A DNA stretch of 64,000 bases from Anaerolineaceae bacterium (GTDB taxonomy: Bacteria; Chloroflexota; Anaerolineae; Aggregatilineales; Phototrophicaceae), in the NCBI GenBank assembly GCA_020634165.1, contig JACKCF010000001.1, positions 310,001-374,000 of the forward strand. The letters are read 5' to 3'. The position numbers were made by a program, and so were the translations under genes. Below are positions 1-8,286 of this stretch, in pieces. How positions within the stretch are numbered: the stretch's first letter is position 1; each line of letters opens with the position of its first letter. A model generated the notes under the pieces. That model saw nothing but the letters and a program-made list of their open reading frames with translations. It did not search any database and had not been told where the DNA came from.

Positions 1-11
1 CTGAACAAGCC

Positions 12-410
12 ATGAACATGGCGGCTAAAGCTCAGGAATCACTCGAAGAGAATGCTCTCGGTACAGATTGCTTCGATGAAAACTCGCGTCTGGTGCTCAT
101 CCTCGCGGAGAACGAATCGGTCACGGTCGAGCCTGAACCAGAGATGGTTATTGGCCGCAGCGACAGCGGCTCCAATTACAAGCCGGAGATCGACCTGACG
201 CCCTACGGTGCCTATCGCCTCGGCCTGAGTCGCAGCCACGCCATCTTGCGCTATCATGACCAAGCCCTGGAATTGATCGACCTTGGCAGCCGCAATGGGA
301 CTCACCTCAATGGCCGCAAGCTGGCCGCACAGTCTCCGCAGCGCCTGCACGATGGGGACATCGTCCGCCTGGGCAACCTCGCCTTCCGCGTCAAATTCCA
401 GTCGAGCTAG
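12..410 (+). CDS. FHA domain protein
   Basis: Small cytoplasmic protein dominated by a forkhead-associated domain, a module that binds phosphothreonine peptides and usually reads out Ser/Thr kinase activity. The FHA hallmarks are visible in order: IGRSD near residue 47, LSRSH near residue 73 and GSRNGTHLNG near residue 94, filling residues 40-130. The reading frame stays open upstream to the window edge, so the true start may lie outside the window; the first 40 residues show no recognisable domain. The stop codon overlaps that of the convergent oxidoreductase gene (shared CTAG). A large Ser/Thr kinase is encoded at 22417, but nothing here links the two. Confidence 0.85.
   Translation: MNMAAKAQESLEENALGTDCFDENSRLVLILAENESVTVEPEPEMVIGRSDSGSNYKPEIDLTPYGAYRLGLSRSHAILRYHDQALELIDLGSRNGTHLNGRKLAAQSPQRLHDGDIVRLGNLAFRVKFQSS
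359..410. repeat. Direct repeat, intact copy (FHA gene 3' end)
   Basis: The last 52 bases of the FHA gene recur, decayed, at 1393-1445 on the other side of the oxidoreductase gene. I count four transitions and one inserted base between the copies. Similarity begins at CATCGTC and ends at the stop codon. Confidence 0.85.
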
Positions 411-1354
411 TTGCTGCCCGCCACCTGGATCGCAACATTGCCTTTCTTGTGTCCTTTTTCCACATACCGATGGGCTTCGATAATGTCTTCCAGTGGATAG
501 CATCGGTCGATGACGGGCCGGAGTATCCCCGCCTCAATCAGCTTTTTGACCGAGACCAGTTCTTCAAGCTTTTCTCCACGCCCGGAATCAACAAGGACAT
601 TCAGATACACGCCATTTTGCTTTAGCGCTTTTTGGCTGTGTGTTTTTTCGAGCTTGCCGACCGCGTCAAAGATGACATCATAAGTCTGGCCGCTCTCAGT
701 GAAGTCCTCGCGCGTATAATCAATGACGGCATCCGCCCCCAGTGAATCCACCAACTCATGATTGGCAGCACTACAGACTGCTGTCACGTCTGCGTCGAAG
801 TGATGCTTGGCAAGCTGTACTGCATTGGTTCCAACTGCGCCGGAAGCGCCATAAATCAGCACCTTTTGTCCTGGCTGAATTTTTGCTTTTCGCAGGCAGC
901 GTAATGCCGTGACACAGCCTCCTGGGGCAGCGGCAGCTTCCTCATAGCTGATATTTTCCGGTTTGATCGCCAACATCCCATCTTCAGGCAGACATTTGTA
1001 CTCAGCATGCCCGCCAAAATCTTCGCTAACGGTAGACGCAAACACTGCATCGCCCACCTTAAAGCGCGTGACATCTTTGCCAACCGCTTCAACGTCCCCG
1101 GCCAGTTCCATGCCGAGGATCGGTCGGCGGGGTCGTAGAATACCCAGATACAGGCGCGCAAAGATGCGCTGCCATTGGGGGCCAGGGACATGGAGGCTGC
1201 GCATAATCGTGTCGCCGATAGTGACCGTCGTTGCACGGATCCTGACCAGAACTTCATTGTTTTTGGGCGTGGGTTTTTTGACATCTTTAAGTTGCAGAAC
1301 ATCCGGTGGACCATAACGGGTATAAATAACGGCTTTCATTTTTGCCTCGCTCAA
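407..1354 (-). CDS. Zinc-free alcohol dehydrogenase / quinone oxidoreductase (MDR family)
   Basis: Medium-chain dehydrogenase/reductase of 315 residues, close to the usual length of quinone-oxidoreductase-type members. The N-terminal GroES-like half contains GMELAGDVEAVGKDV (about residues 80-94). The C-terminal Rossmann half has IYGASGAVGTNAVQLAK (about 165-182) for NADP(H) binding. I see no structural-zinc cysteine cluster, which fits the NADPH:quinone-reductase branch (NAD(P)-dependent reduction of quinones or enones); the substrate cannot be read from sequence. The start gives MSEAKMKAVIYTRYGPPD; the second Met (MKAVIY) is a common alternative. The gene is bracketed by two copies of the FHA gene end, suggesting local insertion or rearrangement. 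Confidence 0.88.
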   Translation of the reverse strand: MSEAKMKAVIYTRYGPPDVLQLKDVKKPTPKNNEVLVRIRATTVTIGDTIMRSLHVPGPQWQRIFARLYLGILRPRRPILGMELAGDVEAVGKDVTRFKVGDAVFASTVSEDFGGHAEYKCLPEDGMLAIKPENISYEEAAAAPGGCVTALRCLRKAKIQPGQKVLIYGASGAVGTNAVQLAKHHFDADVTAVCSAANHELVDSLGADAVIDYTREDFTESGQTYDVIFDAVGKLEKTHSQKALKQNGVYLNVLVDSGRGEKLEELVSVKKLIEAGILRPVIDRCYPLEDIIEAHRYVEKGHKKGNVAIQVAGSN

Positions 1355-1392
1355 GCATATAAGTCATAAATACTATACGTGGTGAGCGGAGC

Positions 1393-1445
1393 CATCGTCG
1401 CGCCTGGGCAACCTCGCCTTTCGCATCAAATTCTAGTCGAGTTAG
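1393..1445 (+). pseudogene. Remnant of FHA gene 3' end
   Basis: A 53-base stretch matching 359-410 at 48 of 53 positions (four transitions, one extra G at 1400). Translated, it reads RLGNLAFRIKF, then a TAG where the intact gene has CAG, then the old stop, so it carries a nonsense change and cannot be the end of a working gene. Similarity stops abruptly on both sides. Confidence 0.8.
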
Positions 1446-1459
1446 CTAAGTCTTTTCTG

Positions 1460-1948
1460 CTAATCGGATAAAACTCTGCATACTATCTTTGCAAGCTCCT
1501 CACGGTGTTGTAGCGTTTTTATACTCCTGTGTATGATAAATCCAAGCAGAAGGAAGTAAAGCACGCTCAAATAGGGCAATGATCGCAGCAGTACACTAAC
1601 AATCACGATCATCACTACGATGGCCACCGAAAGCAAAAACGTTATCCATGGAATATAGACATGGCCACGAATGCGTACATCATATGTATCAGCTAGTGGA
1701 TCGGCATCTAGCAAGATTACCTCAGCGTCAAGCTTGACATAATGTGAACTGCGAGGAAACGGTGTTTGATAAATACAGAATTGGAGTGAATTAGAACTTT
1801 CAGTGAGCGACTTCAGCCAAATTGTCGCAAAAGGCTTCAGAAGCCAACCAGGGAATCGACGCTGTGGGAAGCTGTCTATAATATTTTGTTTGCATTTTTC
1901 TAATGGCAGATGTGTCTGACACTCAAATGCTTTTGCAAAAAGCCGCAT
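1460..1948 (-). CDS. Hypothetical membrane protein, two TM segments
   Basis: Unrecognised protein of 162 residues. The first 95 residues look soluble. A hydrophobic pair follows at about residues 100-120 (WITFLLSVAIVVMIVIVSVL) and 124-140 (YLSVLYFLLLGFIIH), then a short basic C-terminal helix. The architecture (soluble N-terminal part, TM hairpin) resembles the protein at 27111-27602, though I see no convincing sequence identity. The leading MRLFAKAF start is plausible but has no clear ribosome site. It lies between the FHA remnant and the Roadblock gene, both facing other transcripts, so no operon partner is evident. Confidence 0.6.
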   Translation of the reverse strand: MRLFAKAFECQTHLPLEKCKQNIIDSFPQRRFPGWLLKPFATIWLKSLTESSNSLQFCIYQTPFPRSSHYVKLDAEVILLDADPLADTYDVRIRGHVYIPWITFLLSVAIVVMIVIVSVLLRSLPYLSVLYFLLLGFIIHRSIKTLQHREELAKIVCRVLSD

Positions 1949-1979
1949 ATCTATCTACTTATCAATTATCACTCAAATC

Positions 1980-2002
1980 AAAAAGCCGCTGACGTCAGCG
2001 GC
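1980..2002 (-). terminator. Rho-independent terminator of the Roadblock gene
   Basis: Perfect 18-base palindrome GCCGCTGACGTCAGCGGC at 1985-2002, followed on the minus strand by five T. It lies 26 bases past the stop of the minus-strand gene ending at 2028. The central bases must open to form a loop, leaving a GC-rich stem of about seven pairs. Confidence 0.75.
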
Positions 2003-2027
2003 CTGGGTGTTTGTAATAAATTAGCAG

Positions 2028-2429
2028 TTAAACGCCGAGGATGCGGGCGACCTCATCAGCGGCTTGCTTGGTCGCATAGAGTACACGCGCCATGTAGGCG
2101 TCTTTTTCCACCAGCACGGCTACCGCAGTACGCCCCGCCGGATACACGACCATCGTGCCATCTTCGCCCTGCATCAGCAGTCGTTCCAGTTCACCCTGCG
2201 CCAACCGACCCAGCGTTTTTTCCGCCAGACCAATTAACGTCGCCGACATGGCGGCCACCTGTGGGCTGCTGGTCGGGTTATGATGCGGATTTTCATCATC
2301 CTGCGCTGGATACGCTGCCACCAGCAGGCCGTCAATATTGACAATCACCGTCGCTTTGACGCCATCAACGACGTTATATAGCTTTTGCAGCTCGCTTTCT
2401 AGGGCTTCACTGCGAAATTGTTGCGCCAT
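2028..2429 (-). CDS. Roadblock/LC7 domain protein
   Basis: Single-domain protein of 133 residues of the Roadblock/LC7 superfamily, which includes MglB and other regulators of small Ras-like GTPases. Features: helix at residues 9-22, strands ATVIVNIDGLLVAAYP (26-41), helix SPQVAAMSATLIGLAEKTLG (55-74), strands TMVVYPAGRTAVAVLVEK (92-109) and a final helix. Bacterial members often sit beside an MglA-type GTPase, but none is present nearby, so the partner is unknown. Monocistronic by context, with a clear terminator downstream. Confidence 0.82.
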   Translation of the reverse strand: MAQQFRSEALESELQKLYNVVDGVKATVIVNIDGLLVAAYPAQDDENPHHNPTSSPQVAAMSATLIGLAEKTLGRLAQGELERLLMQGEDGTMVVYPAGRTAVAVLVEKDAYMARVLYATKQAADEVARILGV

Positions 2430-2655
2430 AGGTTTGCTACTCTCTGTGCGCGTCGCACACCTGTCATCCTATCGGGATTAATTAGAGAACAGAATGCCAG
2501 GCTCTCGAACGCTAAATTGGGTTTGGTGCCCCAACTGACTTGACCAGGTTACAGCTTTCGTACTTTATCGATCATAGCATGAATTGTTTTTTTTGGGGAG
2601 CCAACTCCCTTAAGGATTGACGCCCATTTCAGGACCAATTACCTATGCCTGGATG

Positions 2656-3459
2656 CTAATTATCGTCGTGATCTTTCGTTTCATTCAACATTTCTTCTTC
2701 ATCCCATTGGGCCAGTAGTGCCCGCTCTTTGGCCGTTAATTCGGCTGATACCAGCAGATCGGGCCGTTTTCCCCAGGTACGCCGCAGGGCTTGCTCCCGC
2801 CGCCATTGGTCGACAGCCCCATGATTCCCGCTCTTGAGGATGTCCGGCACCCCCAATCCACGATACGCCGCTGGCCGCGTGTAGTGCGGGTATTCCAGCA
2901 GACCATCCGCATGGCTATCACGGTCCGCGCCGCCTTCCGCGCCCAGGACACCTGGCAGCAGCCGCACCACTGAATCAATGACGACCATTGCCGCCAGTTC
3001 GCCGCTGGTCAGCACATAATCACCAATGCTGATTTCATCCGTGACGACTAGTTCCCGAATGCGCTCATCGAAGCCTTCATAATGCCCGCACACAAGGATC
3101 ATGCGCTCATGCTGTGCCAGTTCCTGCGCGATGCTGTGTGTCAGCACGCGCCCCTGGGGCGACATCAGGATGACCGGAGCCTCGCTGTCACCGCGTACCG
3201 CCTCTATCGCGGGCACCAGAATATCGACCTTGAGCACCATACCACCACCGCCGCCATACGGCGTGTCATCCACTGTACGATGACGATCTGTCGTCCAATT
3301 GCGAATATCATGCGTGGCAAATTCGAGGAATCCCCGGTCCTGTGCCTTCCACATCATGCTTTCGTGCATGGGGGCGAACATACTGGGGAACAGGGTCAGG
3401 ACATCAACGCGCACAGGCGGCCTCTTATGGATAGATAGATGGCTGTTTATGTTACGCAC
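2656..3459 (-). CDS. trmD: tRNA (guanine-N1)-methyltransferase
   Basis: SPOUT-class enzyme that methylates N1 of G37 in tRNAs reading CNN codons, using SAM, to prevent +1 frameshifting. Family motifs are clear: RVDVLTLFPSMF near residue 17, DDTPYGGGGGMVLK near residue 63, LVCGHYEGFDERI near 120, EISIGDYVLTSGE near 140 and YTRPAAYRGLGVPDIL near 190. The conserved C-terminal helical domain is present. TrmD proteins usually begin at the VDVLTLFP strand, so the first 15 residues of the longest frame may not be translated; a GTG (Val16, base 3414) is a good alternative start. The usual partners rimM and rplS are absent nearby. Confidence 0.95.
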   Translation of the reverse strand: MRNINSHLSIHKRPPVRVDVLTLFPSMFAPMHESMMWKAQDRGFLEFATHDIRNWTTDRHRTVDDTPYGGGGGMVLKVDILVPAIEAVRGDSEAPVILMSPQGRVLTHSIAQELAQHERMILVCGHYEGFDERIRELVVTDEISIGDYVLTSGELAAMVVIDSVVRLLPGVLGAEGGADRDSHADGLLEYPHYTRPAAYRGLGVPDILKSGNHGAVDQWRREQALRRTWGKRPDLLVSAELTAKERALLAQWDEEEMLNETKDHDDN

Positions 3460-3472
3460 TCAGATGAGAAAT

Positions 3473-3505
3473 CCGTAGAGGCGATCTTGTCAACCGCCTC
3501 TACGG
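3473..3505. repeat. Palindromic repeat (family A)
   Basis: Perfect 11-base inverted repeat (CCGTAGAGGCG / CGCCTCTACGG) with an 11-base loop, between the trmD start and the end of the META protein gene. It resembles other short intergenic palindromes in this window (28831, 42388, 43574, 48506), all built on a GTAG-GG-CG core. Confidence 0.75.
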
Positions 3506-3574
3506 GGAGCCTCCATTGCGTAAGTCCGTTGATCCTACACAATGTGGATATGAAGATGATAGGGGCTATCGTGC

Positions 3575-4369
3575 CTAGGAACCGACCCTGACCAGAATCA
3601 GTTCAACTTCGCTGGTGGCGTTCTCGTCTGTGATTACCGGAACAAGCGTGTCATTGATGAATAGCAATTTGCCTTCGCCATCCGTAATACGTGCAGAGAT
3701 GCTATAGCGATGGTTTTCCTCAATGGCAGACTGCGGATAGGACACTGCAAATGAGAATGGCACTTGTTTGCCGTCCGTCACAAAGACCTGCTCACCGAGG
3801 ATGTCGGCGGGCGCATCCATCAGGGACACATCCTGAAGTTGGACTCTGACAACAGTATCTTCCGGTAAGGCAATACGCTGGAGATAAGTAACTGTCCCTG
3901 TGACCTGGGGCTGTGCACTGAACGTCATCGTGCCTGTATCCACCGGAGCTTCTAGCAGCAGTTCGTTATCTTCGGTGAATGAATAGGTTACGACTTCAGC
4001 GAGATGGTTGACGAAATCATTACCGAGCGAATTTCCGGGGCAGAGGGCTAAGGTCATCGGCCCTGGCAGGATCGAAATCGTGTTGGCATCTTCGTCCACC
4101 GTGTAGGTGCCAAGCACATAATTGCAGTCAGCTTTCGCCTGGAATGTTTCTTCGTCTGTAAAGGTGATCGTGTAGTCAGGCGGGGTCGGCACTTCTGTTT
4201 CCTGCATCGCATCTGCGAAATATTCCCACTGCCAGGTGACGCCAACGAGCGTGGGCATCTCTGGCTCCGGTGTTGGTGTTTCAGTTGCATCCTGTGCCAT
4301 GAGAATCCCTGTGGCTCCTACTAAGCTAACGATCAACATCAGGCAAACGGCTGTGATTTTAGAGCGCAT
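3575..4369 (-). CDS. Secreted META domain / YbaY-like protein
   Basis: Exported protein of 264 residues when read from the ATG at 4369, which gives a clean signal peptide (basic MRSK, hydrophobic core, cleavage near ILMAQ-DA). The frame is open further upstream to 4441 but that part does not look like protein. After a Thr/Pro/Glu linker comes a META (HslJ-like) domain at about residues 40-140, with the ADCN...YTVDE...LALCP pattern and two cysteines that probably pair. It is followed by a YbaY-like beta domain (about 150-260; VTGTVTYLQRIALPEDTVV). Function unknown; META proteins are associated with envelope stress. The divergent neighbour carries a related META domain. Confidence 0.8.
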   Translation of the reverse strand: MRSKITAVCLMLIVSLVGATGILMAQDATETPTPEPEMPTLVGVTWQWEYFADAMQETEVPTPPDYTITFTDEETFQAKADCNYVLGTYTVDEDANTISILPGPMTLALCPGNSLGNDFVNHLAEVVTYSFTEDNELLLEAPVDTGTMTFSAQPQVTGTVTYLQRIALPEDTVVRVQLQDVSLMDAPADILGEQVFVTDGKQVPFSFAVSYPQSAIEENHRYSISARITDGEGKLLFINDTLVPVITDENATSEVELILVRVGS

Positions 4370-4573
4370 AATTTCTCTCCGATAGGCTAAGCAATTAAAA
4401 TTGCAGACTTTCCAGCTTTTGCTGGGGCCAATCCTAATCAAATTAGTAATGTTAGATGGGAGTCATACCAGAGATAAATAAGTGATGTATGAGAGTAATG
4501 ATCGGTGTTTCATCGGCCAGGTCCTATATTAAAGATGATCCTAACTGAAATTTGTGCTCATATCTGCAAAAGC

Positions 4574-4579
4574 TATAAT
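4574..4579 (+). promoter_or_regulatory. Possible -10 box for the S33 peptidase gene
   Basis: TATAAT lies 40 bases before the preferred ATG at 4619, with a weak TTGTGC 16 bases upstream as a candidate -35. Only the -10 match is strong. Confidence 0.35.
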
Positions 4580-4618
4580 CGGGTACCGAAGCGAAATATC
4601 GAGGATAAGAGAATTGCT

Positions 4619-6544
4619 ATGAAGAACTACCTATCAAGGGTTGTGATATTGATCTTGTTGATGACCATTGGTGTCGCACAGATCACTAACGCCCAGGATG
4701 TCCCAGCGCCAGTATATGAGCCTATGGAAGGCTGTTTTACAGATGTTTTACTTGAGCTTGATTATGAATGTGGTTATGTCACCGTCCCGGCGTTCTACGA
4801 TGGCCGTACCGACGCGACGATTCGTCTGGCGGTCGTGCGCATCTTTGCCGTTGGCGAAGGTGAAAAAGGATCGCCCGTCTTCTTCATGGATGGTGGTCCG
4901 GGGGGTAGCTTGCTGCTTAACCTCGGCCTTGACCAGTTTTCAATCGCCACAGAGTTGGGGTTAGACGAGGATTTAGAAGCCCCTACGCCCATTATGGATA
5001 TGCTGGAAGCCCATGACTTTGTCCTCTTCTCACAACGTGGCACGCAGTTCAGCGAGCCGGTTCTCGTCTGTGAGGCAGCCGATGAAATTGGCGGGTTAGC
5101 CGTCCTCCAGGGCATTGATTTTGAAACACAGCTCGAACAAACGCACAGTGCCATGCAGTCTTGTATTGAAGCCTTTGTCGCTGAGGGCGTCGATTTCAAT
5201 GCTTATACCAATTTCGCCAATGCCGATGATGTCAACGCCGTCCGCGAAGTCCTGGGTTATGACCAGATCATCTTCTATGGCGAATCCTATGGTGCGCAGC
5301 TCGGCGAACACGTCATGCAGCAGCATCCGGATATTCTGGAAGCCGTGATCCTGGATGGCGTCAATGCGCTGTCCAAAGTGGAGTGGATACAGGATGACGG
5401 CTATATCCTGGAGCAGGGCATTAACAAACTGCTGGCGCTGTGTGCCGCAGATGAAACTTGTGCAGCGAAACTGGAAAATCCGGAAACCTTGCTGGAAGAT
5501 GCCTTTGCGCGCATTCAGCAGGAACCGCTCTCAGCGACATTTACCGTCGAGGACACGGTCTATACATTTGACATCACGCCAGAGATTCTCGTCACATCGC
5601 TTGAAAGCATGTTTACATCTGATAATCGCCCAAGTATCCCACGTGCGTTATGGGGCTTGCGTAACGGCGACACGAGCTACCTCGCCAATGTGATCGGTGC
5701 TGAAGCCACACAACCGTCGGAAGACGCGGTTATTGCGGAACTGATGCACAATGCGATGGTCTGTTCAGATGACCCGCCGCAGCCAGAAGCCAGCTATGAC
5801 CAGAGTAGCTATTCTGAATTTGCTCGCTTTACAGAGCAGGTTTTTGCAAAAATGTATGTCGGCGTATGCGAAACGCTCGATCTGGAACGCCTGCCGGATA
5901 CCAGCGATGAAAATCCGACAGTCGATGTCCCGACGCTTGTACTCAGTGGCGGCCTGGATGTGCGCACACCGACTGTACGCAACCAGGAAGTGGCGGATGC
6001 CCTGCCCAACAGTCGCATCATCATCTTTGAATACAGCGATCATGTGCAATATCGCGGAGATTATGCGCCCTGTGCCTCCGCTATTGTGAGTGCGTTTGTA
6101 AATGACCCCTCATCGCTCCAAGACCTCGATGCCAGTTGTCTTAATACGGTATTCCCGCCTGTAATCACGCTGCCACCACCGACACCCGTCGACCTTGTTG
6201 GCATCCAGTTCGTTGCTGCGGGTATCTTTTCTGCCGGTGAATTTTTCCTGATTCCAGAGGGTAGCCAGTTCTCCGTGACCTTCAACGATGCGGAACAAAT
6301 GACCATCGTGGCGGATTGCAACACGATCCTGGCAACGTATACGGTGGATGAATCAGGGGCGTTCAGTATGAGCCTGGGACCCAGCACGCTTGTCGCCTGC
6401 CCAGAAGGCTCACCTGTTAATGAATTCATGAGTGTGCTTGAAGGTGTCACGACCATCGAGATCACCGACTTCGGTGATCAGTACAAACTTGTGCTGGAGA
6501 CCGATGAGGCGACGACCTACATCCCGTTCACAGCGACAAAATAG
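4619..6544 (+). CDS. Secreted S33 peptidase (TAP-like alpha/beta hydrolase) fused to a META-like domain
   Basis: The ATG at 4619 gives a signal peptide (MKNYLSRVVILILLM..., cleavage near TNAQ-DV) and a 641-residue product. An in-frame upstream ATG at 4505 would bury this peptide. The body is an alpha/beta hydrolase like tripeptidyl or prolyl aminopeptidases: oxyanion-loop GGPGGS near residue 92, nucleophile elbow GESYGAQ with Ser near 222, an acid in LSGGLDVRTP near 445, and His in YSDHVQYR near 472. A C-terminal domain (about 520-640) repeats the META pattern of the divergent neighbour (VADCNTILATYTVDE, VACPEGSPVNEF). It probably acts outside the membrane on peptides; the substrate is unknown. 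Confidence 0.88.
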   Translation: MKNYLSRVVILILLMTIGVAQITNAQDVPAPVYEPMEGCFTDVLLELDYECGYVTVPAFYDGRTDATIRLAVVRIFAVGEGEKGSPVFFMDGGPGGSLLLNLGLDQFSIATELGLDEDLEAPTPIMDMLEAHDFVLFSQRGTQFSEPVLVCEAADEIGGLAVLQGIDFETQLEQTHSAMQSCIEAFVAEGVDFNAYTNFANADDVNAVREVLGYDQIIFYGESYGAQLGEHVMQQHPDILEAVILDGVNALSKVEWIQDDGYILEQGINKLLALCAADETCAAKLENPETLLEDAFARIQQEPLSATFTVEDTVYTFDITPEILVTSLESMFTSDNRPSIPRALWGLRNGDTSYLANVIGAEATQPSEDAVIAELMHNAMVCSDDPPQPEASYDQSSYSEFARFTEQVFAKMYVGVCETLDLERLPDTSDENPTVDVPTLVLSGGLDVRTPTVRNQEVADALPNSRIIIFEYSDHVQYRGDYAPCASAIVSAFVNDPSSLQDLDASCLNTVFPPVITLPPPTPVDLVGIQFVAAGIFSAGEFFLIPEGSQFSVTFNDAEQMTIVADCNTILATYTVDESGAFSMSLGPSTLVACPEGSPVNEFMSVLEGVTTIEITDFGDQYKLVLETDEATTYIPFTATK

Positions 6545-6655
6545 GGCCTCTCCACAGCCTTAGAACGTTTTGGATGAGGTCACCTGATGACTTTTTCAAC
6601 AGCCTCGTTTAAGATGCATGCATTGATTGATGAGGTCATCAAAAACATAGGACCT

Positions 6656-7072
6656 ATGACGAAACGTTTATCTCTATGGTTACTGGGCAGCCTGCTGATT
6701 GTCCTGCTGGCTGCCTGTAACCTGACCACCCCTGACAACCTGCCAACGCCGATCCCCACGCCGGACCTGCCGCGTGTGGAAATTATCGACCCGCCCAATA
6801 ATGTCCAGGTCTACGAAAATACCGAGTTCAACTTCGATATCGTGGCCCGTGACGAAACCCAGGGTATTTCCTGGCTGGTGCTGCTGGTCGATGGGTCGGA
6901 AATCAATCAGGCTCGGCCCCAGGATGCGGAAACAGTTGAAGTTTTCCGTGTCACGATGAACTGGCGGACCAGCGAATTAGGCAACCACGCTGTAGAAGCC
7001 ATCGCTTACCGCGCGGATGGCACCCAGAGCGATCCCGCCGTGCTCAACGTGGAAGTCATTGCCCGCCCATGA
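6656..7072 (+). CDS. Lipoprotein with Ig-like domain
   Basis: Read from the ATG at 6656 this is a 138-residue lipoprotein: basic MTKR, hydrophobic stretch, and lipobox LLAAC with Cys near residue 21. A Pro/Thr linker (PTPIPTPD) is followed by one beta-sandwich resembling bacterial Ig/cadherin-like domains (VEIIDPPNNVQVYENTEF ... NVEVIARP). The longer frame from 6587 is unlikely because it would place about 23 non-signal residues ahead of the signal peptide. The stop overlaps the start of the next lipoprotein gene by four bases, so the two are translationally coupled and probably work together at the cell surface. No specific function can be assigned. Confidence 0.75.
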   Translation: MTKRLSLWLLGSLLIVLLAACNLTTPDNLPTPIPTPDLPRVEIIDPPNNVQVYENTEFNFDIVARDETQGISWLVLLVDGSEINQARPQDAETVEVFRVTMNWRTSELGNHAVEAIAYRADGTQSDPAVLNVEVIARP

Positions 7073-8253
7073 AGTGTGTCCATCGCTGGTTGCTAGCACT
7101 GCTGTTATTCGCTCTGGCAGCCTGCCAACCGAGCCATACCGATGCCTGGGGGTCGATCACCAACTTTGGCAGCATGCAGCATATTCAGCCGCCCGCGATT
7201 ATGCCAACCAGCCAGGGAACCGTTTTCGTCTGGTCCGATGCTGACGCAACCGAGGCGCGATTGTACGCCGCCACTGCCGCCAAACGGGCGACGATCCTGG
7301 CGCTGCCAACAACCCTGGCCTACCAGCACAGCACCTATCCGGCGCTTGGCGACAATGCCCACCTCCTCTGGATCGACCAGCCCCTGGATGAAGGGCCGCG
7401 ACTGGTTACGGGCACCTATTCCCCGGACCTGATTGCGCTGACAGGGCCAGTAACGCTCTCGCGCCGCGACACTTACAACTATGCCGCTGCGCCGCTGCCG
7501 AGTGGTGGTTTGCAGGTTGTCTGGACATCAGGCTTCATCAGCGAGCCGACCCTCTACACCCTGACGATTGATGGACTGGGTCGGCCCAGCTTCGCGGAAC
7601 AGGTGCGCTTCTTCGTGACGCATCCGGCCCTTGTGCGTGATGGCCAGGGCGATCTGTGGTTATTCTGGCTGTGGGATGGCGATGTCTATCGCGGTCGGCT
7701 GGAAGGCACTGTGCTGGAGGATGTGGAAACGGTCACGCCTGATGTGGCGCTCCAGCGTGGTGATTATCTGGATGCCTTCTATGCTGTCATGGACGAAACC
7801 CATACTTATCTGCTGTGGCAGGTCAGCCGCGCCGATGGCACCTGGGAAGTCGAGTGGGCAATGGGCACCAAAGTCGGTGATGTCTGGTCGCCACCGCGCC
7901 AACTCTCATTTGCTGCCGATGCTGAAAATACCGTCCAGACCGGCTTTAACTCCGGTGTGGTCCAGGCCGCACATTCAGGCGCCGATGCCAGCCTTGTGCG
8001 CTTGGCGCGGCCACTCCTGGGGCAGAATCGCAGCGTACCGCTGTCAGTCGTCACCGATGGCGAACAGGCCAGCACCATAGGCATCCTCTATTTGCAGAAT
8101 GGGGCCGTGCTTGGTTATCAGGCACTTGCCGATGGCAACCTGCTGCGCGCACCTGGCATCGCCGCCGATAGCGCTCTCTATCTGACCCTGGCCTGGGGGC
8201 AGCTTGGTCCCGCCGGAACCACTCTGAATTTCATCACCTCGCAGCCGCGATAG
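7069..8253 (+). CDS. Lipoprotein, probably beta-propeller
   Basis: 394-residue lipoprotein with signal MKCVHRWLLALLLFALAAC and lipid-anchored Cys at residue 19. The rest is a run of beta-strand-rich segments with recurring W-x-D and G-D-x-W/Y patterns (VFVWSDADA, HLLWIDQ, LQVVWTSG, LWLFWLWDGD, TYLLWQVS), suggesting a six- or seven-bladed propeller like those in sialidase- or BNR-type proteins; the exact family was not recognised. It is coupled to the preceding Ig-like lipoprotein by a four-base ATGA overlap. A weak five-pair hairpin at about 8258-8275 separates it from the convergent glycosyltransferase. Confidence 0.72.
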   Translation: MKCVHRWLLALLLFALAACQPSHTDAWGSITNFGSMQHIQPPAIMPTSQGTVFVWSDADATEARLYAATAAKRATILALPTTLAYQHSTYPALGDNAHLLWIDQPLDEGPRLVTGTYSPDLIALTGPVTLSRRDTYNYAAAPLPSGGLQVVWTSGFISEPTLYTLTIDGLGRPSFAEQVRFFVTHPALVRDGQGDLWLFWLWDGDVYRGRLEGTVLEDVETVTPDVALQRGDYLDAFYAVMDETHTYLLWQVSRADGTWEVEWAMGTKVGDVWSPPRQLSFAADAENTVQTGFNSGVVQAAHSGADASLVRLARPLLGQNRSVPLSVVTDGEQASTIGILYLQNGAVLGYQALADGNLLRAPGIAADSALYLTLAWGQLGPAGTTLNFITSQPR

Positions 8254-8286
8254 AAGCACTTGCGCGCCTGCAAGCCAGCATCCTAT

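Noticed and set aside
2587..2614. T-run plus hairpin (GGGAG/CTCCC) after trmD
   Set aside because: The T-run precedes the hairpin on the plus strand and is an A-run on the minus strand, so it cannot act as an intrinsic terminator for trmD.
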